From assembly GCA_016839815.1 (NCBI GenBank), contig JAEOTM010000133.1:1-64000 (forward strand): a stretch of DNA of 64,000 nucleotides. Direction: 5' to 3'. The notes under the pieces are model-generated. The model saw only the letters and a program-made list of their open reading frames with translations, ran no database searches and had not been told where the DNA came from. Position 1 is the first letter of the stretch, and the number at the start of each line of letters is the position of its first letter. This stretch comes from Candidatus Hodarchaeota archaeon. GTDB taxonomy: Archaea > Asgardarchaeota > Heimdallarchaeia > Hodarchaeales > Hodarchaeaceae. Shown in pieces: positions 36,729 through 45,332 of this stretch. The position numbers were made by a program, and so were the translations under genes.

Positions 36729-37793
36729 ATGACTTACAAAGCAAATGAAGAATTTTTAGAAAAATTGATCACGACTCCTCGCGCAACGGGATATGAATTC
36801 TCAGCTCAAGGAGTAATAAAAGAGTATCTTGAAGACAAAGTAGATAAAGTCTATGGCGACCGTGTTGGGAACCTATATGCAGTTGTTAATCCTGATAAAC
36901 CGTTTAAAGTAATGTTAGCGGGTCATATTGACCAAATTGGCTTTCAAATCAGTCATATTGATAAGAAGGGGTTTCTTTGGTTTCTCCCTCTTGGGGGTTT
37001 TGACACATCTACATTACCAGGCAAACGAGTAAAAATGTTTTCGAAAGGGAAATTCATTCCTGGAGTAATTGGCAAAAAACCTATTCACTTAACAAAACCA
37101 GAAGAACGAAAAAAAGCACCTGAAATGGAGAAGCTATTCATCGATTGTGGCTTTCAATCGAAGGAAGAAGCCCAAGAAAAAGTCGATATAGGTGATTTTG
37201 CTGTTTTTGATTATGGTTATCAACGTCTTGGAGAGCATAGATATGCTGTTGCAAGTGGTTTTGACGATGCCATTGGGTCGTTCATAGTTGCAGAAATTAT
37301 GAAAGAACTCTCAAAAGACAAAGATTTCTATGCTAGTGTTCACGGAGTAAGTACTGTACAAGAAGAAATCGGTCTTCGTGGTGCAGTAGTTGCCTCCAGA
37401 AACCTTAAACCTGATGTCGGTATTGCTTTTGATGTTGGATTTGCATCCGATAATCCTGAAATCAAGAAGAAACAAGTAGGTGATACGAAACTAGGTGGAG
37501 GTCCTATTGTCTGTGTGGGCCCAAATTTTAATCCTGTCCTTTTTCAACGAATTCTCAAGGTTGCAGAAGAAAATGAAATATCTGTTCAACGAATCGCACT
37601 TAACAGAGGAACGGGTACTGATGCAAACGCCATTCAACTCTCAGGTGCTGCAACAGCATTAATTTCAATTCCAAATAGATATATGCATACTGCCAGTGAA
37701 ATCATCAGTCTTGATGATGTTGAGAACATTGTGAAACTTGTGGTTCAGCTTATAAAGTCAATAACCGCAGAAGATACATTCATTCCCTTCTAG
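36729..37793 (+). CDS. M42-family aminopeptidase (glutamyl aminopeptidase type)
   Basis: Dinuclear-metal aminopeptidase that forms large tetrahedral assemblies. Metal and catalytic residues are visible: GHIDQIGFQI (His), FDDAIGSFIVAE (Asp), the general base and ligand pair in VQEEIGLRGA, AFDVGFASDNPE (Asp), and HTASEIISLDDV (His). The 354 residues are standard. The gene follows the oxidoreductase by 47 bases on the same strand, so cotranscription is likely. It would supply amino acids from peptides brought in by the ABC importer. An endoglucanase-like annotation sometimes given to this family is wrong. Confidence 0.94.
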   Translation: MTYKANEEFLEKLITTPRATGYEFSAQGVIKEYLEDKVDKVYGDRVGNLYAVVNPDKPFKVMLAGHIDQIGFQISHIDKKGFLWFLPLGGFDTSTLPGKRVKMFSKGKFIPGVIGKKPIHLTKPEERKKAPEMEKLFIDCGFQSKEEAQEKVDIGDFAVFDYGYQRLGEHRYAVASGFDDAIGSFIVAEIMKELSKDKDFYASVHGVSTVQEEIGLRGAVVASRNLKPDVGIAFDVGFASDNPEIKKKQVGDTKLGGGPIVCVGPNFNPVLFQRILKVAEENEISVQRIALNRGTGTDANAIQLSGAATALISIPNRYMHTASEIISLDDVENIVKLVVQLIKSITAEDTFIPF

Positions 37794-37894
37794 TATCTTC
37801 CTATTTCTTTTTCACCTTCCGTGAAGAGAGATTAAATTTTGCAATTATTGGATGGATCTTTGTCAAGGAAGGGATTTCTAACTGAAGTCTCAAA

Positions 37895-38308
37895 TTATAA
37901 ATTTCCTAGTTTGGTTGGAGCTTCCGATTTTTCAATATTCCCAAATCCTTTCCCATCAGAGCAGTATTCTGGACGTGGAGGACTGAAAACGTCTAGAATC
38001 ACTGCTGACATTTCAGAAGTCCGTAAACTATGTTGAACATTACTTGGGGTGATCCAAAAGTCACCCATTTGCATTTCAAACTCCTGTCCATCTTGAGTTC
38101 GAGTACATTTACCTTCTAATAATATTCCCCATTGTTCCTCTGGATGCTGGTGGCTTTCTCCTTCGGAAAATGGATCAAGCTGGACAAATGAAAGCATAGA
38201 ATTGGTACCAACAAAAATTTTGGCTGTGATACCTTCTCGTAACTGTCTAACGATTGCTCTTTCGTCTTTATACCGATTAAATATCCAGTTCACTATCGTT
38301 TTATCCAT
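37895..38308 (-). CDS. Cupin-domain protein
   Basis: A 137-residue single cupin barrel. Cupin motif 1 is present as SHQHPEEQWGILLEGK (two His and a Glu or Gln ligand position) and motif 2 as GDFWITPSNVQHS. It is a metal-binding fold with no predictable substrate; proteins of this type often bind or isomerise sugars or serve as small sensors. It starts at ATG 38308, is convergent with the M42 peptidase and divergent from the luciferase-like gene, so it probably forms its own unit. Confidence 0.87.
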   Translation of the reverse strand: MDKTIVNWIFNRYKDERAIVRQLREGITAKIFVGTNSMLSFVQLDPFSEGESHQHPEEQWGILLEGKCTRTQDGQEFEMQMGDFWITPSNVQHSLRTSEMSAVILDVFSPPRPEYCSDGKGFGNIEKSEAPTKLGNL

Positions 38309-38395
38309 AGGGCCAAGAATTCATAACAAGTTTATTCCTTTTTAGTATCTTCAATCATTTCCTTTTTTAACCTAATATGAAAAAGTACATTTCTT

Positions 38396-39292
38396 ATGAG
38401 TACAACGCGAAAATTTGGAATCATCACCCTTCAACAACTTCCTTGGAATGAGACAATCAAAGTATGGAAGAAAATTGAATCATTAGGATTTGATAGTGTC
38501 TGGATTGCGGATCACTTTGTAAATTATAATGATCCTACTGGTGATTGGTTTGATTGCTGGTCACTTCTGGCAGGATTGAGTGGATTCACAAAAACCATTA
38601 GAATCGGCTCATTGGTAAGTCCATTACCATTGCATCATCCAGCTCAATTAGTACGAAAAGCTACTACAGTTGATCATATTTCAAATGGTCGGTTGGAAAT
38701 TGGTATCGGAACTGGTATTCCAGGTGATAAAGGGGAGCTTGTTTATGATATGATAAATATGGAAGATTGGTCTCCTCCAGAACGAGTAGCTAGGTTTGAA
38801 GAAGCCATACAGATCATAGACAGATGCCTAAGACAACCAATAACATCCTTTGACGGGAAATACTACAAAATTCAAAACAATCCTACCTCTCCTCTTCCAA
38901 TTCAAAAACCTCGACCCCCAATTACGGTTGGAGCGATGGGAAAATCAATGATGAGACTTGCGATCCGTTACGCGGACACATGGAGCTCCTATGGCGGCCC
39001 ATGGGGCCTAGGTCCTGATGAAATGTTTGAAGCAACAAAAAACAGGGTTGAATTTGTTGAATCATATTGTAAGCAGATTAATCGGGATCCAACCACTCTT
39101 AAAAAGTCAATATTAGTCTATGGAAGTGATGCACAGAGAATATTTGCATCTGAAGAGAATTTCAAGGAGATCATCACGAAGTATAGCTCTATCGGCTTTG
39201 ATGAATTTATATGTTACTATCCCTCTCTCGATCCCTCCCAACTCAAGTCTTTTGAGACAATTGCTACCGAGATTATTCCCGAATACCGATAA
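38396..39292 (+). CDS. Luciferase-like (LLM) flavin- or F420-dependent oxidoreductase
   Basis: A 298-residue TIM-barrel enzyme. The N-terminal FGIITLQQLPWNETIKVWKKIESLGFDSVWIADHF, the RIGSLVSPLPLHHPAQLVRKATTVDHISNGRLEIGIGTG block and the C-terminal GFDEFICYYP are family hallmarks. The cofactor is FMN or F420; archaeal members usually use F420. Substrate unknown. It is transcribed divergently from the cupin gene and ends about 200 bases before the next gene. Confidence 0.9.
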   Translation: MSTTRKFGIITLQQLPWNETIKVWKKIESLGFDSVWIADHFVNYNDPTGDWFDCWSLLAGLSGFTKTIRIGSLVSPLPLHHPAQLVRKATTVDHISNGRLEIGIGTGIPGDKGELVYDMINMEDWSPPERVARFEEAIQIIDRCLRQPITSFDGKYYKIQNNPTSPLPIQKPRPPITVGAMGKSMMRLAIRYADTWSSYGGPWGLGPDEMFEATKNRVEFVESYCKQINRDPTTLKKSILVYGSDAQRIFASEENFKEIITKYSSIGFDEFICYYPSLDPSQLKSFETIATEIIPEYR

Positions 39293-39488
39293 TAGCTTTT
39301 AAGCACCTTATTGGTAATAAAGAAAAACTTCTGAGAAGAAACGAAAATCATAGTTCTTCATCTCAGCAATCTACAATTGTTAAACCTAACTTCTTACCTT
39401 TAACCATAGAAAGATATTTTTGTAGATTATTTCTATTTTAAGATTAAATTTAGTGTATTTTCGTAAATTAAGAACGGACGTATTAGTA

Positions 39489-40763
39489 ATGACGAAATCA
39501 AAAGTATTTTATGTCAATACAGATGAAATAACTATGGGAGACTCTCTTATTGATCGCTTTGAACACTTGTGGGGAGAGGTAGGATTATCTGATTGGATTA
39601 AAAATGGAGAAATTGTTGCCATAAAAACCCATTTCGGTGCACGCAACCAAACTCGACATCTAAGGCCAATGTACATCAGAAAAGCTGTAGATCTGGTCAG
39701 AAAAGCAGGTGGAACTCCTTGGGTATGCGAAGGTGTCGGAATTGGTTGGGAATGGAACAATCCAGAAATGGCTATGAGTATAGGTCCAGGTTTTGTATAC
39801 CTAGCAAATCGTCATGGAATTAGTACGGGGACTATGAATGCTCCTGTAGTCATGGATGACGGGATTGCGGGAACAGAAGTAATCCATGTACATAATGAGA
39901 AAGGAAAACATATCCAAAAAGTTGCGCTAGCACTCGGACTTCGTGTTGTGGATAAAGTAATTATTTTATCTCGTTTTAAAGGTCACGATGGGGCGGGTTT
40001 TGGAGGTGCATTGAAACAGCTAGGTATCGGGTGTGTAGGCAAAGAAGGAAAAGGAGGCGCTCATTTTGGTGGAGGAAAGAATATCTATGCAAAAAATCCT
40101 GAGAATTGCACAGGATGTGGGGATTGTCTTCGTGTATGTCCTTACAACTGCTTATCACTGGATGAAAACAATAAAATTGTCCATGAAGACGAAAAATGCA
40201 TTGCATGTTTAGCCTGTTTTGATAAATGCCATCACGGAAAAGATTTGGAGAAAGAACGAGTTTTCGCCTTACGGCGTCGGGTTCCTAGCGTTGAACAAGT
40301 CGAGCGAATGATGGATAATGCCGGTGGAACTGTGAAAGGTATTGGTAAAGAGCATCTAAGGTATTTCAATATCGCTATAGATATCACGAGTCATTGTGAC
40401 TGTATGTCAGCTGGAGGACATCTCCTAGTCCCAGATCAAGGAATCTTATTCTCTGATGATCCAATTGCAATTGATCAAGCAAGTGTAGATCTTGTCACAC
40501 AAGCAAAAGGAGTTCCTATGTCACCAGCTGAAACTGGTATGAATTCTCCCAGTGGTCGTATCGAACCTGATGAAAAAGTATTGAATGCTGATGAACAAAA
40601 ATTGGGCTTATATAGTCGATTTGTAGATCCAGAATCACGGCCTATCATTGCAGAAACACAGCTAGCTGCTGCTCATTCTCAAGGAATTGGCTCACGTGAA
40701 TATGAACTTGTCTTAGTTTCTTCTCCCCAACAAAAAAAGAGTAAAGAGAAGAAAAAAGTATAA
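39489..40763 (+). CDS. DUF362 protein with two 4Fe-4S ferredoxin motifs
   Basis: A 424-residue iron-sulphur protein. The DUF362 part holds IKTHFGARNQTRHLRP, VCEGVGIGWEW and FKGHDGAGFGGALKQLGIGCVG. A bacterial-type ferredoxin insert (about residues 210-260) has two Cys sets, CTGCGDCLRVCP and CIACLACFDKC; the second is irregular at its fourth Cys. The tail is basic and Ser/Lys-rich. It probably moves electrons or builds a metal or iron-sulphur centre. ATG 39489 is chosen over GTG 39453 because the upstream part of the frame is unlike the family. It may work with the ferredoxin-linked oxidoreductase upstream. Confidence 0.88.
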   Translation: MTKSKVFYVNTDEITMGDSLIDRFEHLWGEVGLSDWIKNGEIVAIKTHFGARNQTRHLRPMYIRKAVDLVRKAGGTPWVCEGVGIGWEWNNPEMAMSIGPGFVYLANRHGISTGTMNAPVVMDDGIAGTEVIHVHNEKGKHIQKVALALGLRVVDKVIILSRFKGHDGAGFGGALKQLGIGCVGKEGKGGAHFGGGKNIYAKNPENCTGCGDCLRVCPYNCLSLDENNKIVHEDEKCIACLACFDKCHHGKDLEKERVFALRRRVPSVEQVERMMDNAGGTVKGIGKEHLRYFNIAIDITSHCDCMSAGGHLLVPDQGILFSDDPIAIDQASVDLVTQAKGVPMSPAETGMNSPSGRIEPDEKVLNADEQKLGLYSRFVDPESRPIIAETQLAAAHSQGIGSREYELVLVSSPQQKKSKEKKKV

Positions 40764-40779
40764 GTAGGTTAATCAGGTC

Positions 40780-41250
40780 TTATTCAGAGCGAGAAAGATA
40801 TTCTTTTTTCTTCTTCCCTTCGTGAATCAATGTAAGCACTTCCTCCTCAATTTTCCCCTTTTCAACAACTTCACGGAAGAATGTAATCCAATCTTCATCG
40901 AGTTCTTGTTGAGTCTGAGAATCCCCATCTCCAATCTCACATAGGCGTTCCCACTCCTCATTTTCAAGATTAAAGAGTTTCAATAGGTGAGGAAGCACTC
41001 CCTTAATCCAGATTTCTAGAGCGACCTCAGTATGTTCAATAGAGAGCATAGTCAGTTTGAAGTAGTGACAGAATTGAAAATAAAGCATTTTTTCAGTTTC
41101 AAGTAATTCTGGTTGTTTTAGAGGAGATAAGCTATGGGGAGTTGTTGTTAAACGCGGTTTTTGCTTGATTCGGTTTCGTGAATCAATTTTTTTGTCTAGT
41201 AGCGCAATCTCATCTAATAATGCATCTAATTTCTGTTTATCTATGGGCAT
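40780..41250 (-). CDS. Hypothetical acidic helical protein
   Basis: 156 residues with no family I recognise. It has a Lys/Asp-rich N-terminal coil (DKQKLDALLDEIALLDKKID) with a Pro/Thr/Ser-rich linker, then a helical block containing FQFCHYFKLTMLSIEHTEVALEIW and a highly acidic stretch. No signal peptide or membrane segment is visible. It is downstream of the winged-helix membrane regulator on the same strand, with a 51-base gap. Confidence 0.6.
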   Translation of the reverse strand: MPIDKQKLDALLDEIALLDKKIDSRNRIKQKPRLTTTPHSLSPLKQPELLETEKMLYFQFCHYFKLTMLSIEHTEVALEIWIKGVLPHLLKLFNLENEEWERLCEIGDGDSQTQQELDEDWITFFREVVEKGKIEEEVLTLIHEGKKKKEYLSRSE

Positions 41251-41301
41251 CGATTATATTTTGAGATTAGATTTGATAAGGTTATTCCTTACGGATGGTT
41301 C

Positions 41302-42129
41302 TTAAGGAAGCAAAAAGAGAATTAGCAGGTAATAGTACTGTTGAAGAAGTGAAATGATTAGTATTCCACTCATTTCTCGTATTTGAGATTTGTTAAAGAC
41401 ATGTAAATAATACGATATGCTGATTATTTGATAGATTATCGTAAATATAACAATTATCTCTGGTGGAATGGAATCGTAAAACTTTGATGCAGGTAATAAG
41501 CTAATTAGAAGTAAGAGTCCAATGAAAGTCGTTCCTGGGAAGAGTAAATGAGACGCTAGGTTGATTTGGGGAATTACGCGGTTAGAAATCGTTAAAAAAT
41601 ACGAGTACACGCCCATCAATCCTATGAAAGTATGGACTAAACTAATAAGACCAGGTGTAGAAGGTTCATCGGTCAAAAGAATGAAAAAACCAAGGAAACT
41701 TAGCTGATGTTGAGCTGCAAGCCAAATTCCTCCAACAATATAGATCAGGATCATTATTGGAAGGAAAAATTTCGGAAAAGAATTAATCATAGAGGAAAGT
41801 GGAGAATACAGATTCAATAAACGAAAATAACGATCTTCTTCTAGTGGAGAAAAACTTCCTTTCATGAATTCTGCTGCTTGTGCCCCTAGAGGGGTTATTT
41901 CATATAATTTATCTTCTAATTGCTTTATTAATTCCGATTGCTCTAAAATACGCATATGATGATAAAAACTTCCAGCTTTGATGTTCAAAACCTTTGAAAG
42001 CTCCGAATATCCACCCCATCCATGTTTATATAACTCTAAAAGTAGTTTCCTTCTAATTGTATGATTAAGAGCTTTTATAACGGACTCATTGATAGTCGAT
42101 TCTTCTTCAGAGAGGTTGTTGGTATTCAC
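41302..42129 (-). CDS. Membrane-bound winged-helix transcriptional regulator
   Basis: 275 residues. The N-terminal winged helix (about residues 15-90: ALNHTIRRKLLLELYKHGWGGYSELSKVLNI, KAGSFYHHMRILEQSEL) is of the ArsR/MarR-like archaeal type. About five transmembrane helices follow. This architecture keeps the DNA-binding domain at the membrane and is seen in archaeal regulators of surface proteins. It lies 63 bases downstream of the surface-protein pair on the same strand and could control them. The signal sensed is not predictable. Confidence 0.85.
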   Translation of the reverse strand: MNTNNLSEEESTINESVIKALNHTIRRKLLLELYKHGWGGYSELSKVLNIKAGSFYHHMRILEQSELIKQLEDKLYEITPLGAQAAEFMKGSFSPLEEDRYFRLLNLYSPLSSMINSFPKFFLPIMILIYIVGGIWLAAQHQLSFLGFFILLTDEPSTPGLISLVHTFIGLMGVYSYFLTISNRVIPQINLASHLLFPGTTFIGLLLLISLLPASKFYDSIPPEIIVIFTIIYQIISISYYLHVFNKSQIREMSGILIISLLQQYYYLLILFLLP

Positions 42130-42192
42130 TTTGAATCACGTTAAAGATACTCAATCTTTCAGAATGAAGCAAATGTTGGCGTATGTTTACTC

Positions 42193-43284
42193 TTACATCT
42201 GATTCTTTCTGGAAAGTAACCATGCTGTTGGAACCACAATCGTCGTCAGGATTACTACTGGAAGAAGATAAGATTCCTTGGGAAGCGTGAAAATGGACAG
42301 AATTTCAGGTATTACATCATCTGGAATGAAAGGAATTACTGATTTAGTAATATTTTCAATTCCTATCTTTGGATCGTGAATTATTATTTCACCATGTTCA
42401 TAAATAAGATAGATCTTTTCATCATCCTCATCATCACTCTCTACATCACTGCTATACACTGTACGGTTGATCTGATCAATATATGCATATTCTTTCCACG
42501 AGAAAAAAGCTGTAAGATTACCTACAGTCATATCTACCTCGCGTTCTTCAGTAGTACGATTGTGTTCCTCATCTTCTGTTTCGTGGTCGAGTTCAAACTC
42601 ATTTTCTGCCTCTAATTTCGTGTAAAGAGCAAGTTTCGAATTTGATTCACTAAATGGGAAATTTTTTATTGCAATATCCAGTTTTAATTCGCTTGGTACA
42701 ATAGATTCTCCATATACATCGGAAATTTCTTCTACTATGTAGAATTGAAGAGAGAAAACACCATCTTGAGATGTGGTGTTAAAGGTGTGAATTATCTCAT
42801 CAAGGTGATTTTTCCAAGAAGTATTAGTGATTGGTGAGAAATCTTCATCAAAGTCATACTCAAGGAGTTCTTGGTCGATATCCTCATCATAGATATTATT
42901 ACTGTTAGTATCTATAAATTCTATCAAAGATTGAAACCTTATTTCTATGGAAATTTCACTTTCATCAGAATCAGAGTTGGACCTATACTCTACACGGAAT
43001 TCAGGTTCATCTGATGCCTTGAAGGATATTTCAATTTTATCTTCCAGTGTCTCATTTTTACGTTTTGATTGAATCTCGACTTGATATTCATCAACCTCGA
43101 TCTGCAGCTCTCGTTTATTGAACTCCTCGTAGTCGTCGTCATCCTCATCTTCATCAAGTGTCCAGGCTGAAATATCTGAAGAAGTCATACTAGCTGTAAA
43201 CAAGAGTATGAACAGGGAAGAGACCATTAAGACAGAAAGAAGTGTTGGTCTAGCAACTTTACAAGGTTTGAGATTTGTCAACAT
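42193..43284 (-). CDS. Acidic surface protein, paralogue of the next gene
   Basis: 363 residues with a signal peptide or N-terminal helix (LLSVLMVSSLFILLFTASM), then an Asp/Glu-rich segment (DEDEDDDDYEE), a beta-rich region, and a C-terminal helix (SYLLPVVILTTIVVPTAWLL) with a short RKNQM tail. The region IEFIDTNSNNIYDEDIDQ contains an EF-hand-like calcium loop. The middle aligns with the gene at 43393 throughout, including the final IIHDPKIGIENI block. It lacks the PGF signal of its sister, so it is anchored differently. Function unknown; it probably belongs to a calcium-dependent outer layer. It starts at ATG 43284. Confidence 0.8.
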   Translation of the reverse strand: MLTNLKPCKVARPTLLSVLMVSSLFILLFTASMTSSDISAWTLDEDEDDDDYEEFNKRELQIEVDEYQVEIQSKRKNETLEDKIEISFKASDEPEFRVEYRSNSDSDESEISIEIRFQSLIEFIDTNSNNIYDEDIDQELLEYDFDEDFSPITNTSWKNHLDEIIHTFNTTSQDGVFSLQFYIVEEISDVYGESIVPSELKLDIAIKNFPFSESNSKLALYTKLEAENEFELDHETEDEEHNRTTEEREVDMTVGNLTAFFSWKEYAYIDQINRTVYSSDVESDDEDDEKIYLIYEHGEIIIHDPKIGIENITKSVIPFIPDDVIPEILSIFTLPKESYLLPVVILTTIVVPTAWLLSRKNQM

Positions 43285-43392
43285 ATTCTTTCTCTCTCAA
43301 TATTACTAGTTCTAAAAGCCATTATCATCCTGATACTCTAAGACGCTTAGGAAACATAGTTATCTCACGGTAAAAAAAAGAGTAAAAAAAGA

Positions 43393-44526
43393 TTACCGTC
43401 GACGACGGTAACCAATTAATGCAGTGGTAATTAAGAATGCGAAAACTACAATAAGGGATTCAAATCCAGGAACATCAATTGAAGCAATGTCCATTGAGAG
43501 TATTCCAGCAACTCCAACCTTCGGATCATGGATAATTTCGCTTCCATGAGGATAATTTAGGTAAATTTTCTGTTCATTAGAATCAAGATCGTCATTTTCA
43601 ACAGGACTTGATAAAACATTAAGCGATTGGCCATCTACGACCACCACTTCACTCCATGAGAAGAATCCAACAAAACCACTCATCTCAACTTCTACTTCTT
43701 CTTCATCAGAAGCCAGACCTTCAGTTTCATCCTCTGTATCGGCATCATATTCATATTCAGCTTCACTCTCAAGTTTAGTATAGAGAGCAAGAAGAGAACT
43801 TTCATTCATGTAGGGGAAGTCGTGGATCCCAATATCGATCTTTACCTCTGTTGGTGCAACCAACGAGCCATTAACTGGAGTAAACTCTCCTGCAACATAG
43901 AATTGGAGTGTAAATAGTCCATCATCAGTTGAAGACTTGAATAGATGAACGGTTGTATTAGATACTGATGAAGTTGAATATTCGATTAGCAGGAAGTTCA
44001 TATCTTCAAAATTAAGTGTTTGAAGTTTTTCGTCGATCGACTTATTATAAACTCCATTTGAATCGACATCAATATATTCTGTGATACTCTTGAATTTGAT
44101 AGTAAATTCTAATTCGGTTTCAGTATCACCCGCTTCAGATTCATACTCTAATTTAAATTTTGGATTATCATCAACCGTGAACTTCACTTTGATTTCATCC
44201 TTATTCTCCCCAGATTTTAATCGAGTTTTTATCTGAACTGAATAATCTTCAACTTCGATCTCAACATCGCGTTCGTTTTTCTCTTCAATCTCATCTTCAA
44301 CCTCATCATCATCAGAGTCTTCATCTTTCTCTTCATCCTCTTCATCTTCATGTTCAGTTTCAGAGGTTTCAGCTTCACTGAGATCATCAGTATCATCATC
44401 TTCGGCAGCTATCATCCCTGAAAATCCTGTAGTGGGAAGAATGGCTGCGAATGCAATCCCTACTAAAAGGGATATTGCTAATAAGGCAAAAATATGCCTT
44501 TTCAAATAACTTAGATTTGTTATCAT
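43393..44526 (-). CDS. Acidic surface protein with PGF C-terminal anchor
   Basis: 377 residues. A signal peptide (IFALLAISLLVGIAFAA) is followed by a strikingly acidic linker (about 41-90, runs of Asp and Glu), a beta region with an EF-hand-like loop (DVDSNGVYNKSIDE), and the end DVPGFESLIVVFAFLITTALIGYRRRR in outline: PGF motif, hydrophobic helix and arginine tail. That end matches the sorting signals of two other proteins in the window. It is a tandem paralogue of the gene just downstream. It may coat the cell or bind cations. Confidence 0.82.
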   Translation of the reverse strand: MITNLSYLKRHIFALLAISLLVGIAFAAILPTTGFSGMIAAEDDDTDDLSEAETSETEHEDEEDEEKDEDSDDDEVEDEIEEKNERDVEIEVEDYSVQIKTRLKSGENKDEIKVKFTVDDNPKFKLEYESEAGDTETELEFTIKFKSITEYIDVDSNGVYNKSIDEKLQTLNFEDMNFLLIEYSTSSVSNTTVHLFKSSTDDGLFTLQFYVAGEFTPVNGSLVAPTEVKIDIGIHDFPYMNESSLLALYTKLESEAEYEYDADTEDETEGLASDEEEVEVEMSGFVGFFSWSEVVVVDGQSLNVLSSPVENDDLDSNEQKIYLNYPHGSEIIHDPKVGVAGILSMDIASIDVPGFESLIVVFAFLITTALIGYRRRR

Positions 44527-44801
44527 ATTGTATCACCATTTGAGTTGATATCTAAGTTGTCGTAGAATGAAGGGTGGTATATAGATTGGTTTAAAATTCT
44601 CTGTAAAAACCGAGGAAATCCGCTTTTCAAACACATGCAAATTAAAAATACGTTATTCGTAGTGGGAGAGGATATATCAAAAGCATTGCGATGTTTTCCG
44701 CAAACAAATCACTACCAATTGATGTTTTTTCTCGTTGATATCGACTACAACTGATCAACGACATGAAAATGGGAAGTATTAGCGAGTAATGAACTAAAAT
44801 C
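44527..44801 (-). promoter_or_regulatory. Upstream region of the acidic surface protein gene
   Basis: 275 bases lie between this gene and the LeuD-like gene on the same strand. I see AT-rich stretches but no clear TATA box, terminator or open frame that I trust. Confidence 0.25.
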
Positions 44802-45329
44802 CTATTTCCGGTTTTTGAGTCTAGTTTTAGTGTACTCTACTAGTCCTCCAGCTTTAAAGATTTGGAGGGCCTGATCATCAAGTTTAGGAAATGAAAATGT
44901 CTTTTCCATAACTTTGATTATCCCATTATCAAAATCTACATCTATTTTTTGCATTTCTGAGAGTAGTTTGTCTTTATTATTTATCACAAACTCTGAACAT
45001 TCGGGTGAAATCACAAGAGGGAGGGCTTGATTAATAGCATTACGAAAATAAATACGAGCAAATGATTTAGCAATGATACAACTAATTCCTGAAGCCTGTA
45101 GACAGGAAACAGCCTGTTCACGTGAACTACCTGCCCCAAAGTTATTTCCAGCAATAATTATATCCCCATTCTCTACAGTTTTAACAAATTCAGGGTCATA
45201 ATCCTCCATGGCATATTGAGCCATTTCCTCAGGGGTGAGGGGTTCATACGTATAGCGTCCAGGAAAGATTACATCTGTGTTGATATCGTCTTCAGAAAAA
45301 ATCCATAATTTTTTACTTGTAAAACGCAT
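44802..45329 (-). CDS. leuD: LeuD-type small subunit (isopropylmalate isomerase or homoaconitase)
   Basis: Small subunit of a two-subunit aconitase-family hydro-lyase, 175 residues. The family block DDINTDVIFPGRYTYEPLTPEEM is followed by GNNFGAGSSREQAVSCLQASG, and by FARIYFRNAINQALPLV. The substrate loop after PGRY reads TYEP, unlike the YLVM or YLRT types used to separate isopropylmalate isomerase from homoaconitase, so the substrate is open. It lies three bases after the large subunit and is clearly in one operon with it. Confidence 0.9.
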   Translation of the reverse strand: MRFTSKKLWIFSEDDINTDVIFPGRYTYEPLTPEEMAQYAMEDYDPEFVKTVENGDIIIAGNNFGAGSSREQAVSCLQASGISCIIAKSFARIYFRNAINQALPLVISPECSEFVINNKDKLLSEMQKIDVDFDNGIIKVMEKTFSFPKLDDQALQIFKAGGLVEYTKTRLKNRK

Positions 45330-45332
45330 TAA

